Below are positions 17,978 through 27,609 of a stretch of 64,000 bases of DNA, piece after piece. The notes under the pieces are model-generated. The model ran no database searches, was not told the origin of the DNA, and saw nothing but the letters and a program-made list of their open reading frames with translations. The position numbers were made by a program, and so were the translations under genes. Source of the DNA: Acidobacteriota bacterium. Lineage in GTDB: Bacteria; Acidobacteriota; UBA6911; RPQK01; JAJDTT01. Every line of letters begins with the position of its first letter. Position 1 is the stretch's first letter. The stretch spans positions 82,146 to 146,145 of the forward strand of contig JAPPLF010000042.1 in the NCBI GenBank assembly GCA_028874215.1. The letters are read 5' to 3'.

Positions 17978-20175
17978 TGAAGGCAATCACCAAGAAATAC
18001 AATCCGGGGTTTTTGACCGACGACGAACTCTTGCAATCGTTCTGTGTACGGACCGGCGAATTTGAATCGATCGTCGAAACTCTAAGCGAGAGCACCGGAA
18101 ATTCGAATCCACACATCATCGTCATCGGTCCACGTGGCAGCGGTAAGACTCACCTGTTGCTTCGAGTCGCGGTCGAGATCCGGCGAAACCCCAAGTTGGA
18201 GAGGTTTTTCCCCGTCGTATTCGCCGAGGAGAGCTACGAGGTTACGACTTGCGGCGAATTCTGGTTGGAATGCCTTGGCCGTCTTGCGGACCAGGCACCG
18301 TCCACGGATGGTGTGGATCTGCACCGTACCTACGAAGACCTGAGATCCAGTCCGGATGATTTCATTTTGTCGGAGCGTTGTCTCGGGGTGCTCTTGGATT
18401 TCGCCGACCGTCACAGCCAACGTCTGGTGCTCCTGGTCGAGAATCTGAACATGTTATTCGCGGACATGCTCGACCCGGACGCGGGATGGCGGTTGAGAAA
18501 GACGTTACAAACGGAACCACGAATTCTCTTGCTCGGAAGCGCAACCAGCCGATTCAAGGAGATCGACCATCCCGAAAATGCTCTCTACGACCTCTTTCGG
18601 ATCATCACCCTTAACCCACTCAATACCAGTGAGTGCGCAACGCTTTGGAAGACCGTTTCCGGACGATCTACTGAGTTGCGGACCATCAGGCCGCTGCAAA
18701 TTCTCACCGGCGGCAGCCCCCGATTGCTTACCATCGTCTCTTTTTTCGGGGCGGGGCAATCATTCCGTGAATTGATGGAAAACTTACTAGCACTGGTCGA
18801 CGATCACACGGAGTACTTCAAGAGTCATCTCGACTCACTGCCGGTCCAGGAACGACGGGTCTACCTGGCACTCGCGAGGCTTTGGAAGCCGTCGCTTTCC
18901 AGGGAAATCGCGGATTTGGCGCGTCTGGACACGAACCGGTGCAGCGCTTTGCTCGCACGTCTTCTACAACGTGGTGCGGTAACCGTTGAAGGAGGAACTG
19001 CCCGGCGCAAACAATACTATCTGACCGAGCGTCTATACAACATCTACTACTTGCTCCGTCGCGGTTCCGGAGCAGCGGCAATGGTGGATGCACTCATTCA
19101 ATTTATGGCTTCGTACTATTCGCCTGAAAGATTATTGGAATTAGGTAAGCGAATTGCGGCTGAGACAGGAGTTGGTGACCAGCGAGCAAGGGAACTCGCT
19201 CGGGAGGCATTCGCAAATCTACTTGACCTACCGTTGCTAAAGTCATACCGGGAAACACTCCTTACCCACGAGGATGTTGTTAGCGCATTTGGGTCATCGA
19301 GCAGCCCGGAAATAGCGCCACAAATCGCCTATGCGCTTATAGCAAAAGCTGCCAAATTAGGTCCGACGGAACCGGCACTTACCATTTATGACGATGTAAT
19401 CGATCGATTCGGTTCCTCTGAAACGTCTGAGCTCTTGCAAGTAGTGCAGTTCGCTTACGTTCTAAAGGCGGCGATTCTCATTGGAATTGGTCGTAATAGT
19501 AAGGCGGTTACGGTCTGCGACGATATTGTGAACCGATTCCGAACCCGTAGGGATCCAGCATCCTTAATATTATTGGCGATGGCATTTTTCAGCAAAGGAA
19601 GCGTGTTGCACTTGATTGGCGACGCTCCAAACGCGCTCTATGCGCTTGATCAAGCATTAGATCGGCTTAGTACAGCCGAAGCAAAGGGAATTAAGGGCCT
19701 TACCCCAATGGTTTCCAATACAATCCTAGGCAAGGGGCATGCGTATCATAAGAATAACCAACCAGGAGATGCTCTTGCTGCTTACAATGAGATCGCAACC
19801 CGATTCGGTGGAACCGACGATCCGCAGACCGCTAACGTGGTAGCAAAAGCCGTCGTAAAGAAAGTTATTCTCCAATGTGAAATGAATCGCACTGTCAGTG
19901 AAAATGAGGTCGTGATGCTGCTGGAGCACCTGCCAGCAATGGATTATCTTCCCGTAGGCTGTGTGCCTCTACTGATCCAATTTTGCGTCATGGCGGGTCC
20001 AATCCGTGCTCTTGAGTTGATCCAAGGGTCTCCGGCCTCCGATCGGTTGTTGCCCCTGGTCACCGCTTTAGAACAAATCCTTGGTCGCTCGCCTCGGGTA
20101 GCTCGGGAAGTTGAAGAGATTGCGGCTGATATACGCCAGGAACTAGAAGAAAAGATAGCTCTCGCCCGATCCTGA
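17977..20175 (+). CDS. P-loop ATPase with TPR-like repeats, unit 2
   Basis: Translation probably starts at 17977, overlapping the previous stop (GTGATGA) with GAGGCG upstream; this gives 732 residues. Walker A GPRGSGKTH is at 51-59. The Walker B strand is VLLVENLNML, with Glu155 and no preceding Asp. A winged-helix-like part follows near 300-380 (LARLLQRGAVTVEG). About residues 400-700 carry degenerate TPR repeats with recurring IYDDVIDRFG, VCDDIVNRFR and AYNEIATRFGG segments. The architecture, a switch ATPase with a helical-repeat sensor, resembles STAND/AVAST-like receptors, but no effector domain such as a nuclease is visible. An antiphage or stress-sensing role with unit 1 is a hypothesis. 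The 3' half is notably AT-rich. Confidence 0.75.
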   Translation: MKAITKKYNPGFLTDDELLQSFCVRTGEFESIVETLSESTGNSNPHIIVIGPRGSGKTHLLLRVAVEIRRNPKLERFFPVVFAEESYEVTTCGEFWLECLGRLADQAPSTDGVDLHRTYEDLRSSPDDFILSERCLGVLLDFADRHSQRLVLLVENLNMLFADMLDPDAGWRLRKTLQTEPRILLLGSATSRFKEIDHPENALYDLFRIITLNPLNTSECATLWKTVSGRSTELRTIRPLQILTGGSPRLLTIVSFFGAGQSFRELMENLLALVDDHTEYFKSHLDSLPVQERRVYLALARLWKPSLSREIADLARLDTNRCSALLARLLQRGAVTVEGGTARRKQYYLTERLYNIYYLLRRGSGAAAMVDALIQFMASYYSPERLLELGKRIAAETGVGDQRARELAREAFANLLDLPLLKSYRETLLTHEDVVSAFGSSSSPEIAPQIAYALIAKAAKLGPTEPALTIYDDVIDRFGSSETSELLQVVQFAYVLKAAILIGIGRNSKAVTVCDDIVNRFRTRRDPASLILLAMAFFSKGSVLHLIGDAPNALYALDQALDRLSTAEAKGIKGLTPMVSNTILGKGHAYHKNNQPGDALAAYNEIATRFGGTDDPQTANVVAKAVVKKVILQCEMNRTVSENEVVMLLEHLPAMDYLPVGCVPLLIQFCVMAGPIRALELIQGSPASDRLLPLVTALEQILGRSPRVAREVEEIAADIRQELEEKIALARS

Positions 20176-20273
20176 TCAGGTAGGTCCAGTGTAGAAACCC
20201 ACCGCCGGGAATTCGGAGTCACTGTCGGCAGGAGTTTGTCCCGAGACGAGAAGCAAGTCGCCTCGGCACCGTG

Positions 20274-21746
20274 TCAGGCCAGAGCGCCCTCGATCACCTG
20301 GCCCCGCTGGCCGGTGAGGCGCTCTTCCAGGCCGTGGTAGAAGTAGGTCAGCTTGGTGTGGTCCAGGCCCATCAGGTGCAGCACCGTGGCGTGCAGGTCG
20401 GAGACGTGGTAGGGGTCTTCCACCGCCTCGAACCCAAGCTCGTCGGTGGCTCCGATGGCCTGACCGCCCTTGACGCCGGCCCCGGCCAGCCACATGGAGA
20501 AGCCGAGCCAGTTGTGGTCGCGGCCCGGCTTGCCGACGCCCTCGCTGGTGGGAGTTCGCCCGAACTCGCCGCCCCAGATCAGGAGCGTCTCCTCCCAGAG
20601 GCCGGTCCGTTTCAGGTCTTCGATCAGTGCGGCCATGGGCTGGTCGGTCTCGTAGCCGTGGAGCGAGTGGTTCTTGATGCAGTCCACGTGGCCATCCCAG
20701 GTTTCGGGGCCGTGCCCGCCGCCCGAGTAGAGTTGGACGAAGCGGACGCCCTTCTCGATGAGCCGCCGCGCGATGAGGCACTTGCGGCCGTAGTCGGCGG
20801 TGAGCCGGTTGTTGAGCCCGTACATCTCCCGGGTCTGCTCACTCTCCTGTTCGACGTCCACCACGTCGGCGGCCGTGGTCTGCATCCGGTACGCCAACTC
20901 GTAGGAGTGGATCCGGGCGGCCAGCTCCGATTCCTGCTCCCGGCCCTTCAGGTGCTTCCGATTCAACCGTTGCAACAGGTTCAGGGAGTGGCGCTGGGTC
21001 CGTTCGCTGACGTCCTCCGGCGTCGCCAGGTTCAGGAGCGGATTGCCCTTGCTTCGGAAGAGGGTTCCCTGGTAGGCGGCCGGCATGAAACCGGCGGTCC
21101 AGTTGGAGGTTCCGCCGATGGGTCCGCCCCGGGGATCGGTCATGACGACGAAGCTGGGCAGATCGTTGCCCAGTGTGCCCAGACCGTAGCTGAGCCACGA
21201 GCCCAGGGAGGGTCTCCCGATGATGACGTTGCCCGTGTTCATCTGGATGTTCCCCGAGGCGTGCGCCGCCGTGTCGGTGTACAGGGAGCGAATCACGCAG
21301 AGGTCGTCGGCAAAGCGGGAGACGTGGGGGTAGACGCTGCTGATTTCCAGGCCGCTCTGGCCGTGCTTCTTGAACTCGAACGGAGATTGCATCAGGTAGC
21401 CGATGGGACGGTTGTTGGACCCCACCTTCACCTTGCCCTTGTAGGGAGTGCCGTTGTACCTGGTCAGCGCGGGCTTGGGGTCGAACAGGTCCACGTGGCT
21501 GGGCCCGCCGTTCATGAAGAAGAAAATGACGTGCTTGGCGCGCGTCGGGAAGTGGGGCAGCTTGGGAGCCAGGAGCTCCGGCGGGGCGCCGTCGACTGAA
21601 GCCGCGTTCAGTCGTCCGAAAAAGCCGTCGGTAGAGAGGAGGTCGATGAGGGCCAACCCGGCGAATCCTCCGCCCGTCTCCCAGAGGAACTCCCGCCGCG
21701 TCCGGCCACAGGGTGGATTGTTGCGTGTGAACCGCTTCGTCTGCAT
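20274..21746 (-). CDS. DUF1501 Tat-exported protein, second pair
   Basis: This 490-residue DUF1501 protein has a twin-arginine leader (TRREFLWETGGG near residue 16) and a GGGAGAA ribosome site. FFMNGGPSHVDLFDPKP, WDGHVDCIKNH and WGGEFGRTP with the GRDHNW segment are the family metal-site motifs. It lies 39 bases after the DUF1549/DUF1553 gene in the same direction and probably functions with it at or beyond the inner membrane. It is clearly a paralogue of the protein at 3941-5383. As in that protein, the sulfatase nucleophile motif is missing. Confidence 0.9.
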   Translation of the reverse strand: MQTKRFTRNNPPCGRTRREFLWETGGGFAGLALIDLLSTDGFFGRLNAASVDGAPPELLAPKLPHFPTRAKHVIFFFMNGGPSHVDLFDPKPALTRYNGTPYKGKVKVGSNNRPIGYLMQSPFEFKKHGQSGLEISSVYPHVSRFADDLCVIRSLYTDTAAHASGNIQMNTGNVIIGRPSLGSWLSYGLGTLGNDLPSFVVMTDPRGGPIGGTSNWTAGFMPAAYQGTLFRSKGNPLLNLATPEDVSERTQRHSLNLLQRLNRKHLKGREQESELAARIHSYELAYRMQTTAADVVDVEQESEQTREMYGLNNRLTADYGRKCLIARRLIEKGVRFVQLYSGGGHGPETWDGHVDCIKNHSLHGYETDQPMAALIEDLKRTGLWEETLLIWGGEFGRTPTSEGVGKPGRDHNWLGFSMWLAGAGVKGGQAIGATDELGFEAVEDPYHVSDLHATVLHLMGLDHTKLTYFYHGLEERLTGQRGQVIEGALA

Positions 21747-21785
21747 CGTTGTTCTCCCGGCAGGGCCGATTCCTACGGTGCCTCC

Positions 21786-24314
21786 TCAGTTGGGGTAGAC
21801 GAATTCATTGAGATTGAAGACCACCCGGCAGAGTTGAACCAGGCTCTTCTCCCGGGCCACGAGCCGGTTCCGGTTCCGGGCGCTTACCTCCCAGAGGTGG
21901 GCCTCGGTCTCCTGGTTCAGGAAGTCCACCATTTCCCGGTGTTCGTCGGGAGTCGGTCCGCGGGCGAGCGCCAGGCGATACACGAGATCCACCTGCTGGG
22001 CCAGGTCAGGGCCCGCCTCCTCCAGGACTCTGCGAGCCAGGTGGAAGGCCTGCTCGTTGGCGAAGTCTCCGTTGAACAGCGTCAGGGCCTGGGGAGCGAT
22101 GCTGGTCACCGGCCGCTGGGCGGAACTCCGGGTCGTGTCGCACAGGTCCAGGACCTCCAGCATGGGGATGAGCATGGAGCGCTTGATGAAGGCGTAGACG
22201 GTCCTGCGGGAGGCCTCCCGGGGATCGGACGTATACCAGATCTTGTCCGGATCCGGATGCCCTTCCAGCGCGGCCTCGGGTATGGGCGGCACCATGCTGG
22301 GGCCGTACATCTTGCGATTGAGCTGTCCGCTGGCCGCCAGCATCGAGTCCCGGATGGCCTCTGCCTCGAGCCTTCGATAGTGGGCCCGCCAGAGGAAGCG
22401 GTTTTCCGGGTCCGCCTCGAGGTACCCGGCCACTGGCTTCTTGCCCATGCGGTACGTGTTGCTGGTCATGATCAAGGTGTGGAGCTTCTTGAAGGACCAG
22501 CCCTCTTCGATGAAACGGCTGGCCAGCCAGTCCAGAAGCTGGGGATGGCTGGGCCGGTCTCCCATACTGCCGAAGTCGCCGGCGCTGCGGACCAGTCCCT
22601 GGCCCAGGTGCTGCTGCCAGACCCGGTTGACCAGGACCCGGGCGGTCAGGGGGTTTTCCGGGCTGGCGATCCAGCGGGCCAGGGCCAGTCTCCGCCCACT
22701 GCTGTTTCCCTTGGCGGAAAACGGGGGCTGGGAGCTGACCAGGGCGGCGGGAAGAGCCGGGACGGCCACGTCGCCGGGACTGGCGGCCCGGCCTCGCATC
22801 AACACGTGGACCACCTCCGGCGGCTTCGACTCGTAGAGGTAGTAGCCGCGGTCCAGATCGGGAACGGATCGGCGAACCCGGGCGATCTCGGCTTCCAACC
22901 CGGCGATCCGGCCCACCAGCTCGGGAGGGAGGGCCTCGGCCGTCTTGGCGATCATCTCCGTGGAGTATTGCCTGGCCAGTTCCTTCTGCTCTTCCGTTCT
23001 CTTCCTGATGTCTTCCAGCAGGGCAGCCACGGCCTTTGCGGGGAGTCCGCTTTGACCCGAGCGGAGCCGGTCGATCCGGAAGTCCTCCCGCAGCTTGTCG
23101 ATCTTGGCTTCCAGCTCCTTGATGCGCTCGTCCCTCTCGGACTGCCGGGTCATTTGGGTGTGATCCCCCACCGGCAGGCTGACCTCCCGGCGTCCGGTCT
23201 GGGACCGGCGGAGGCCGTTGAAGAGGGCGACCATTCCGTAATAGTCCTGCTGGGTAAGGGGATCGAACTTGTGGTCGTGGCAGCGGGCGCAGCCCATGGT
23301 CAGTCCCAGGAAGGCCTCCGAGGTGGTTCGAACCACGTCGTCCAATTGATCGAAGCGGTCCTGGTCGAAGTCGGCCGGTTCGTCGTCCCAGGGGCCCAGC
23401 CGGTTGAAGCCCATGGCGACATGGGTCTCGGCGGTGGCGTCCTCCAGCTCGTCTCCGGCCAGTTGCTCCAGGATGAACCGGTCGTAGGGCTTGTCCTGGT
23501 TCAGGGACCGGATCACGTAATCCCGGTACTTCCAGACCTCCGGTTTGGTGGCGTCCCGCTCGTAACCGTTGGTTTCGGCGTAGCGGACCACGTCCAGCCA
23601 GTGCCGGCCCCAGCGCTCCCCGTATCCCGGGCGGTCCAGGAGTTCTTCGATCAGGCGGTCGAACGCTTCCGGGCTGGCCTCTTTCAGGAACTCGTGCTGT
23701 TCCTGCGGAGTCGGCGGAAGGCCGACGAGGTCGAGGTGCATGCGCCGCAACAGCGCTTCGTCTCCCGCCGGAGGAGATGGTTTCCAACCGCGGCCTTCCA
23801 ACCTGGCCAGGACGAAGGCGTCGATGGGGTTCCGAATCCATTCCGTGTTCTTCACCACAGGGACCGGAGGCGAGGTCGGCGGTTGAAACGACCAGTGGTC
23901 CTTCGCTTTCGCCAGCGGACTCGAATCGGCCGATTCGGCGTATTCGGCGCCGGCGTCGATCCAGGCCCGGAGCAGGCCGATCTCTTCGGGAGTGAGCCGA
24001 TCTCCGGTCTTGGGCATGAGCCGGTCAGGGTCCAGACCGGCCACGGTCTGAATCAGCAGACTCCGGGCGCTGTCGCCGGGGATGACCGAGGGGTGTCCCG
24101 AGTCGCCTCCTTTCAGAGCGTGGCCGCGTTCGTCGAGCCGCAGGCCGTTCATCTGGACGGTCGCTCCGTGGCACGCGTAGCAACGGTCCCTGAGAATCGG
24201 CTCGACCTGCTCGGAGAAGTCCACGCCGGCAGGAGCTGGGGGAGGGAGGTCCCGGCTCCCGGCCACAGCGGCGGTGACGGAAAAGATCAGCGACACGCCG
24301 AGCCAGTGGAACAT
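21786..24314 (-). CDS. PSCyt1-DUF1549-DUF1553 protein, second pair
   Basis: The 842-residue protein has a signal peptide (residues 1-18) and a Planctomycete cytochrome C domain with heme motif CYACH near residue 45. DUF1549 follows (HWSFQPP and DVVRYAETNGYERD, ending in CARCHDHKFDP). A long helical linker rich in Glu/Lys/Arg (about 390-490) probably forms a coiled coil, and DUF1553 follows (ARVLVNRVWQQHLGQG). Unlike the copy at 900-3926 it has no LamG insert, which explains its shorter length. It precedes the DUF1501 gene in a two-gene unit and diverges from the folate ligase gene. Confidence 0.9.
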   Translation of the reverse strand: MFHWLGVSLIFSVTAAVAGSRDLPPPAPAGVDFSEQVEPILRDRCYACHGATVQMNGLRLDERGHALKGGDSGHPSVIPGDSARSLLIQTVAGLDPDRLMPKTGDRLTPEEIGLLRAWIDAGAEYAESADSSPLAKAKDHWSFQPPTSPPVPVVKNTEWIRNPIDAFVLARLEGRGWKPSPPAGDEALLRRMHLDLVGLPPTPQEQHEFLKEASPEAFDRLIEELLDRPGYGERWGRHWLDVVRYAETNGYERDATKPEVWKYRDYVIRSLNQDKPYDRFILEQLAGDELEDATAETHVAMGFNRLGPWDDEPADFDQDRFDQLDDVVRTTSEAFLGLTMGCARCHDHKFDPLTQQDYYGMVALFNGLRRSQTGRREVSLPVGDHTQMTRQSERDERIKELEAKIDKLREDFRIDRLRSGQSGLPAKAVAALLEDIRKRTEEQKELARQYSTEMIAKTAEALPPELVGRIAGLEAEIARVRRSVPDLDRGYYLYESKPPEVVHVLMRGRAASPGDVAVPALPAALVSSQPPFSAKGNSSGRRLALARWIASPENPLTARVLVNRVWQQHLGQGLVRSAGDFGSMGDRPSHPQLLDWLASRFIEEGWSFKKLHTLIMTSNTYRMGKKPVAGYLEADPENRFLWRAHYRRLEAEAIRDSMLAASGQLNRKMYGPSMVPPIPEAALEGHPDPDKIWYTSDPREASRRTVYAFIKRSMLIPMLEVLDLCDTTRSSAQRPVTSIAPQALTLFNGDFANEQAFHLARRVLEEAGPDLAQQVDLVYRLALARGPTPDEHREMVDFLNQETEAHLWEVSARNRNRLVAREKSLVQLCRVVFNLNEFVYPN

Positions 24315-24525
24315 GGGAAGACTTTTGCTCGATTCAGACCAGAAAATTGCTGATTTCGCAGGTATTCTAGCAGCCGCGTGTGAAGCTCGCCACGGAAACG
24401 GAGCGCCGGCAGATCCCGGCGGGTATGGTCGTTCCGAGTCCGGCGCGAACGGTTGAGCTCCGTGGCAGCATGACCGGGGACGGGCAATCCGTAGTAGACT
24501 GGAAAGGCACGAGGATCAATTCTCC

Positions 24526-26298
24526 GTGGCGATGACGAGTTTGGATCCCACAAAGCTGGAAGGCTGGCAGTTGGCTGAGGCCGCCGAAAAGGTGGCCACG
24601 CCAATCGATCAACTGGGTTCGGAACTGGGCCTTCGGACGGACGAATTGCTTCCCGCCGGCCGGGGACTCGCCAAGGTGGATCACCGGGCGGTCATGGAAA
24701 GGCTCCGAGGCTCTGCCCGCGGGCGGTACGTCGACGTCACCGCCATCACCCCGACGCCTTTGGGAGAAGGAAAAACCACCACCACCATCGGACTGGTGCA
24801 GGGTCTGGCACGGATCGGCTGCAGAGTGGCGGGCGCCATCCGGCAGCCCAGCGGGGGGCCCACCTTCAATCTCAAGGGGTCGGGCGCCGGCGGCGGCCTC
24901 TCCCAGTGCATTCCCCTGGCCCCGCTCTCGATCCGGCTCACCGGCGACCTGGATTCCATCACCAACGCCCACAACCTGGCCATGGTGGCCCTGACGGCCA
25001 GGATGCAGCACGAACGGAACTACGACGACCGCAAGCTGGAGTCGCTGGGGCTGAACCGTCTCGACTTGGATCCCGGCCGGGTGGAGATGAAGTGGGCCAT
25101 CGATTTCTGCGCCCAGTCCCTGCGTAACATCAACATCGGGAACGGCGGCAAGATGGACGGCTATCCCATGGAGTCGGGCTTTCAGATCACCGCCTCCAGC
25201 GAACTCATGGCGATTCTGGCCGTCTCCCGGGATCTGGCGGATCTGCGGGAGCGGATCGGCAGGATCGTCGTGGCCTGGGACCGCCGGGGCGGGGAGGTGA
25301 CGGCTTCCGATCTGGAGGTGGCCGGCGCCATGACGGCGTGGATGACGGAAGCCGTCCATCCGAACCTGCTCCAGACCATGGAAGGGCAGCCCATGCTGGT
25401 ACACGCGGGTCCCTTCGCCAACATCGCGCTGGGCCAGAGCTCCGTCATCGCCGACCGGATGGGAACCCTGCTGACCGACTATCTGGTCACCGAGAGCGGG
25501 TTCGGATCCGACATCGGATACGAGAAGTTCTGGAACCTCAAATGCCGGTACTCCGGGCTCCGGCCCGATGCGGTGGTGATCGTGGCCACGATTCGGGCCC
25601 TCAAGAGCCACGGGGGCGGGCCGCGGGTTCGCCCGGGCCAGCCGTTGGACCCCGCCTACACGGAGGAGAACCTGGAACTGGTGGAAGAGGGATGCTCCAA
25701 TTTGCTGGCCCACATCGACATCGTTCGGAAGAGCGGGATCGAACCGGTGGTCTGCGTCAATCGGATCGTCACCGATTCCGACGAGGAGATCGCCTTGGTG
25801 AAGCGGGTCGCCGAAGAGGCCGGGGCTCCCTTCGCCATGTCCGACCACTGGCTCAAGGGAGGCGAGGGAGCCGTGGAGTTGGCCGAGGCGGTGGTGGCCG
25901 CCTGCGAGCAGAAGCGCGATTTCCGGTTTCTCTACGACATGGAGAGCCGGCTCGAAGCACGGATCGAGTGCATCGCCACCCAGGTCTACGGGGCCGGAAG
26001 CGTGAGCTACTCGCCGGAGGCCCGGCGCAAGCTGGAGCGGCTGGACAGCGATCCCCGGAACCGCTCACTGGGGCTCTGCATGGCCAAGTCCAATCTGAGT
26101 CTCTCCCACGATCCACAGTTGAAAGGCCGGCCGCGCGGTTGGGAGCTCCCGGTTCGGGACATCCTGCTCTACCGGGGCGCCGGACTGGTGGTCCCGGTGG
26201 CAGGGGGAATCCATCTCTTGCCCGGAACCGGTTCCCGGCCCGCCTACCGCGGGATCGACGTCGATCCGCAGACGGGCCGGATCCAGGGACTGTTCTGA
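24526..26298 (+). CDS. fhs: Divergent formate-tetrahydrofolate ligase
   Basis: The 590-residue protein aligns with formate-tetrahydrofolate ligase along its whole length and makes 10-formyl-THF from formate, ATP and THF. The nucleotide loop TPLGEGKTTTT is at residues 77-87, and IRQPSGGPTF holds the Arg of the formyl-phosphate site. Several segments match the C-terminal domain of eukaryotic C1-THF synthase better than usual bacterial Fhs, for example VHAGPFANIALG and AKSNLSLSHDP. However, normally strict segments are altered: GGAAGGGYSQ reads GSGAGGGLSQ, and the AHG after PFANI is ALG. The GTG start has GAGGATC eight bases upstream; an ATG two codons later is possible. The SDR gene starts five bases after the stop, so an operon is likely. 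Confidence 0.85.
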   Translation: MAMTSLDPTKLEGWQLAEAAEKVATPIDQLGSELGLRTDELLPAGRGLAKVDHRAVMERLRGSARGRYVDVTAITPTPLGEGKTTTTIGLVQGLARIGCRVAGAIRQPSGGPTFNLKGSGAGGGLSQCIPLAPLSIRLTGDLDSITNAHNLAMVALTARMQHERNYDDRKLESLGLNRLDLDPGRVEMKWAIDFCAQSLRNINIGNGGKMDGYPMESGFQITASSELMAILAVSRDLADLRERIGRIVVAWDRRGGEVTASDLEVAGAMTAWMTEAVHPNLLQTMEGQPMLVHAGPFANIALGQSSVIADRMGTLLTDYLVTESGFGSDIGYEKFWNLKCRYSGLRPDAVVIVATIRALKSHGGGPRVRPGQPLDPAYTEENLELVEEGCSNLLAHIDIVRKSGIEPVVCVNRIVTDSDEEIALVKRVAEEAGAPFAMSDHWLKGGEGAVELAEAVVAACEQKRDFRFLYDMESRLEARIECIATQVYGAGSVSYSPEARRKLERLDSDPRNRSLGLCMAKSNLSLSHDPQLKGRPRGWELPVRDILLYRGAGLVVPVAGGIHLLPGTGSRPAYRGIDVDPQTGRIQGLF

Positions 26299-26303
26299 CC
26301 GGC

Positions 26304-27104
26304 ATGCCAGGGTCCGATCGATTCAGTCTCCAGGGCAAGGTCGCCGTTGTCACCGGAGCCGGATCGGGCCTGGGAGAGGATCTCGCCTTGGCCCTGGCCG
26401 AAGCCGGCGCCGACGTGGTCGTCGGGGACCGGGACGGTGCCCTGGCCGAAGCCGCAGCCCGCCGCATTCGCCGGCGGGGACGGGACGGGTTGGGAGTGGC
26501 GGCGGACGTCTCCCGTCCCGACGACGTCGACCGCATGATGGCGGCCGCGGAGGAGCGTTTCGGGCGCCTCGACATCCTGGTGAACAATGCCGGGATTTCC
26601 ATTCACGCCCCCACCCTCGACGCCACCCTGGAGGTCTGGCAGAGGGTCTTCGACGTCAACGCAACCGGGACTTTTCTCTGTTCCCAGCGAGCCGGCCGGA
26701 TCATGGTGCGCCAGGGGGGCGGTTGCATCATCAACATCGCCTCGGTCTACGGGCATGTGGGAGTGGACCCTTCCGTCTCCCACCCGCCGGGCAATCCGAC
26801 CCGCGAAGATCTGGCCTACTCGGCCAGCAAGGGAGCCGTGATCAGCATGACGCGGGCGCTGGCCACCTATTGGGCGGACTACAAGATCCGGGTCAACGCC
26901 ATCAGCCCCGGGATGATCCGGACCGAACGGCTGAAAACGGCCGTTCCCAAGGACACCTGGTCCAGAATGATCCAGCGCACCCCCTTGAAACGCCCGGGGA
27001 CGGGGGAGGACCTGCAAGGGGCCGTCATCTACCTGGCGTCGGACGCGGCTTCGTTCGTCACGGGACAGGTCCTGTGCGTGGACGGAGGCTGGCTGGCCTG
27101 GTAG
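26304..27104 (+). CDS. SDR-family NAD(P) oxidoreductase
   Basis: The ATG at 26304 lies five bases after the ligase stop, and the 266-residue length is normal for classical short-chain dehydrogenases. The cofactor motif TGAGSGLG is near residues 17-24, and GDRD after beta-2 suggests an NAD preference. NNAG is present, and the catalytic Ser (NIASVYG), Tyr and Lys (YSASK) are intact. The C-terminal VLCVDGGW is typical. It reduces or oxidises a hydroxyl of a small molecule or sugar acid that I cannot identify. Earlier in-frame codons lie inside the ligase gene and are not used. Confidence 0.92.
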   Translation: MPGSDRFSLQGKVAVVTGAGSGLGEDLALALAEAGADVVVGDRDGALAEAAARRIRRRGRDGLGVAADVSRPDDVDRMMAAAEERFGRLDILVNNAGISIHAPTLDATLEVWQRVFDVNATGTFLCSQRAGRIMVRQGGGCIINIASVYGHVGVDPSVSHPPGNPTREDLAYSASKGAVISMTRALATYWADYKIRVNAISPGMIRTERLKTAVPKDTWSRMIQRTPLKRPGTGEDLQGAVIYLASDAASFVTGQVLCVDGGWLAW

Positions 27105-27183
27105 AGATTCACGCCACGGCGCCCCCGATTGGCGCCGCTGAGCTTTTGACGAACGAGACGACTACGGACGGGAGATCGAAAAA

Positions 27184-27564
27184 ATGAACAAAGACAGGTC
27201 CAAGGCATGCAAACCGGTTCGTTTCGTGGATCTGGCGAACATCGCTGAAAACCAGGAGACGCTGGACCACAAGTCCTTCAACGACGCCTTCGGGCTCCCC
27301 GGCCATCTGCGGATGTCGGTGGGCCGGCTGGCCCCCGGTGGGAGCGTGGAGCACCACCGGCACTTCACCATGGAGGAGGTCTACTACCTGATGAAGGGCC
27401 GCGCCATGGTGAGAGTCGATAACGATGAGTATGAGGTGGAGGAGAACACGGCCATCTACTTTCCTCCCGAGCCCATGCGGTCGGTCTACAATCACACCGA
27501 CGAGGACTGCTGGTGGCTCTTCGTCGGAGCCCCACCCGATGTGAAGCCGCAAGATCAGAAGTAA
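27184..27564 (+). CDS. Small cupin-domain protein
   Basis: The 126-residue protein is a single cupin. Motif 1 reads GSVEHHRHFTMEEVYYLMKG and motif 2 is centred on YFPPEPMRSVYN. The His-x-His and Glu ligands of motif 1 are present, while the motif 2 His is replaced by Arg/Ser, so metal binding may be weak. It could be an isomerase, a sensor or a small dioxygenase-like enzyme. It starts 79 bases after the SDR gene and is followed 45 bases later by the propeller lipoprotein, so it likely belongs to the same unit. Confidence 0.85.
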   Translation: MNKDRSKACKPVRFVDLANIAENQETLDHKSFNDAFGLPGHLRMSVGRLAPGGSVEHHRHFTMEEVYYLMKGRAMVRVDNDEYEVEENTAIYFPPEPMRSVYNHTDEDCWWLFVGAPPDVKPQDQK

Positions 27565-27609
27565 CGACGCTCCGGCCACGCCGCCGCCGGATTCCGAATT
27601 GGAGGAGTC

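Noticed and set aside
16709-20175. Calling the ATPase pair a proven antiphage system
   Set aside because: No effector domain or adjacent known defence gene is visible; the idea is kept only as a hypothesis.
25338-26303. N-terminal extension of the SDR gene by about 320 codons
   Set aside because: It lies inside the ligase gene in another frame and has no family match; the SDR begins normally at 26304.
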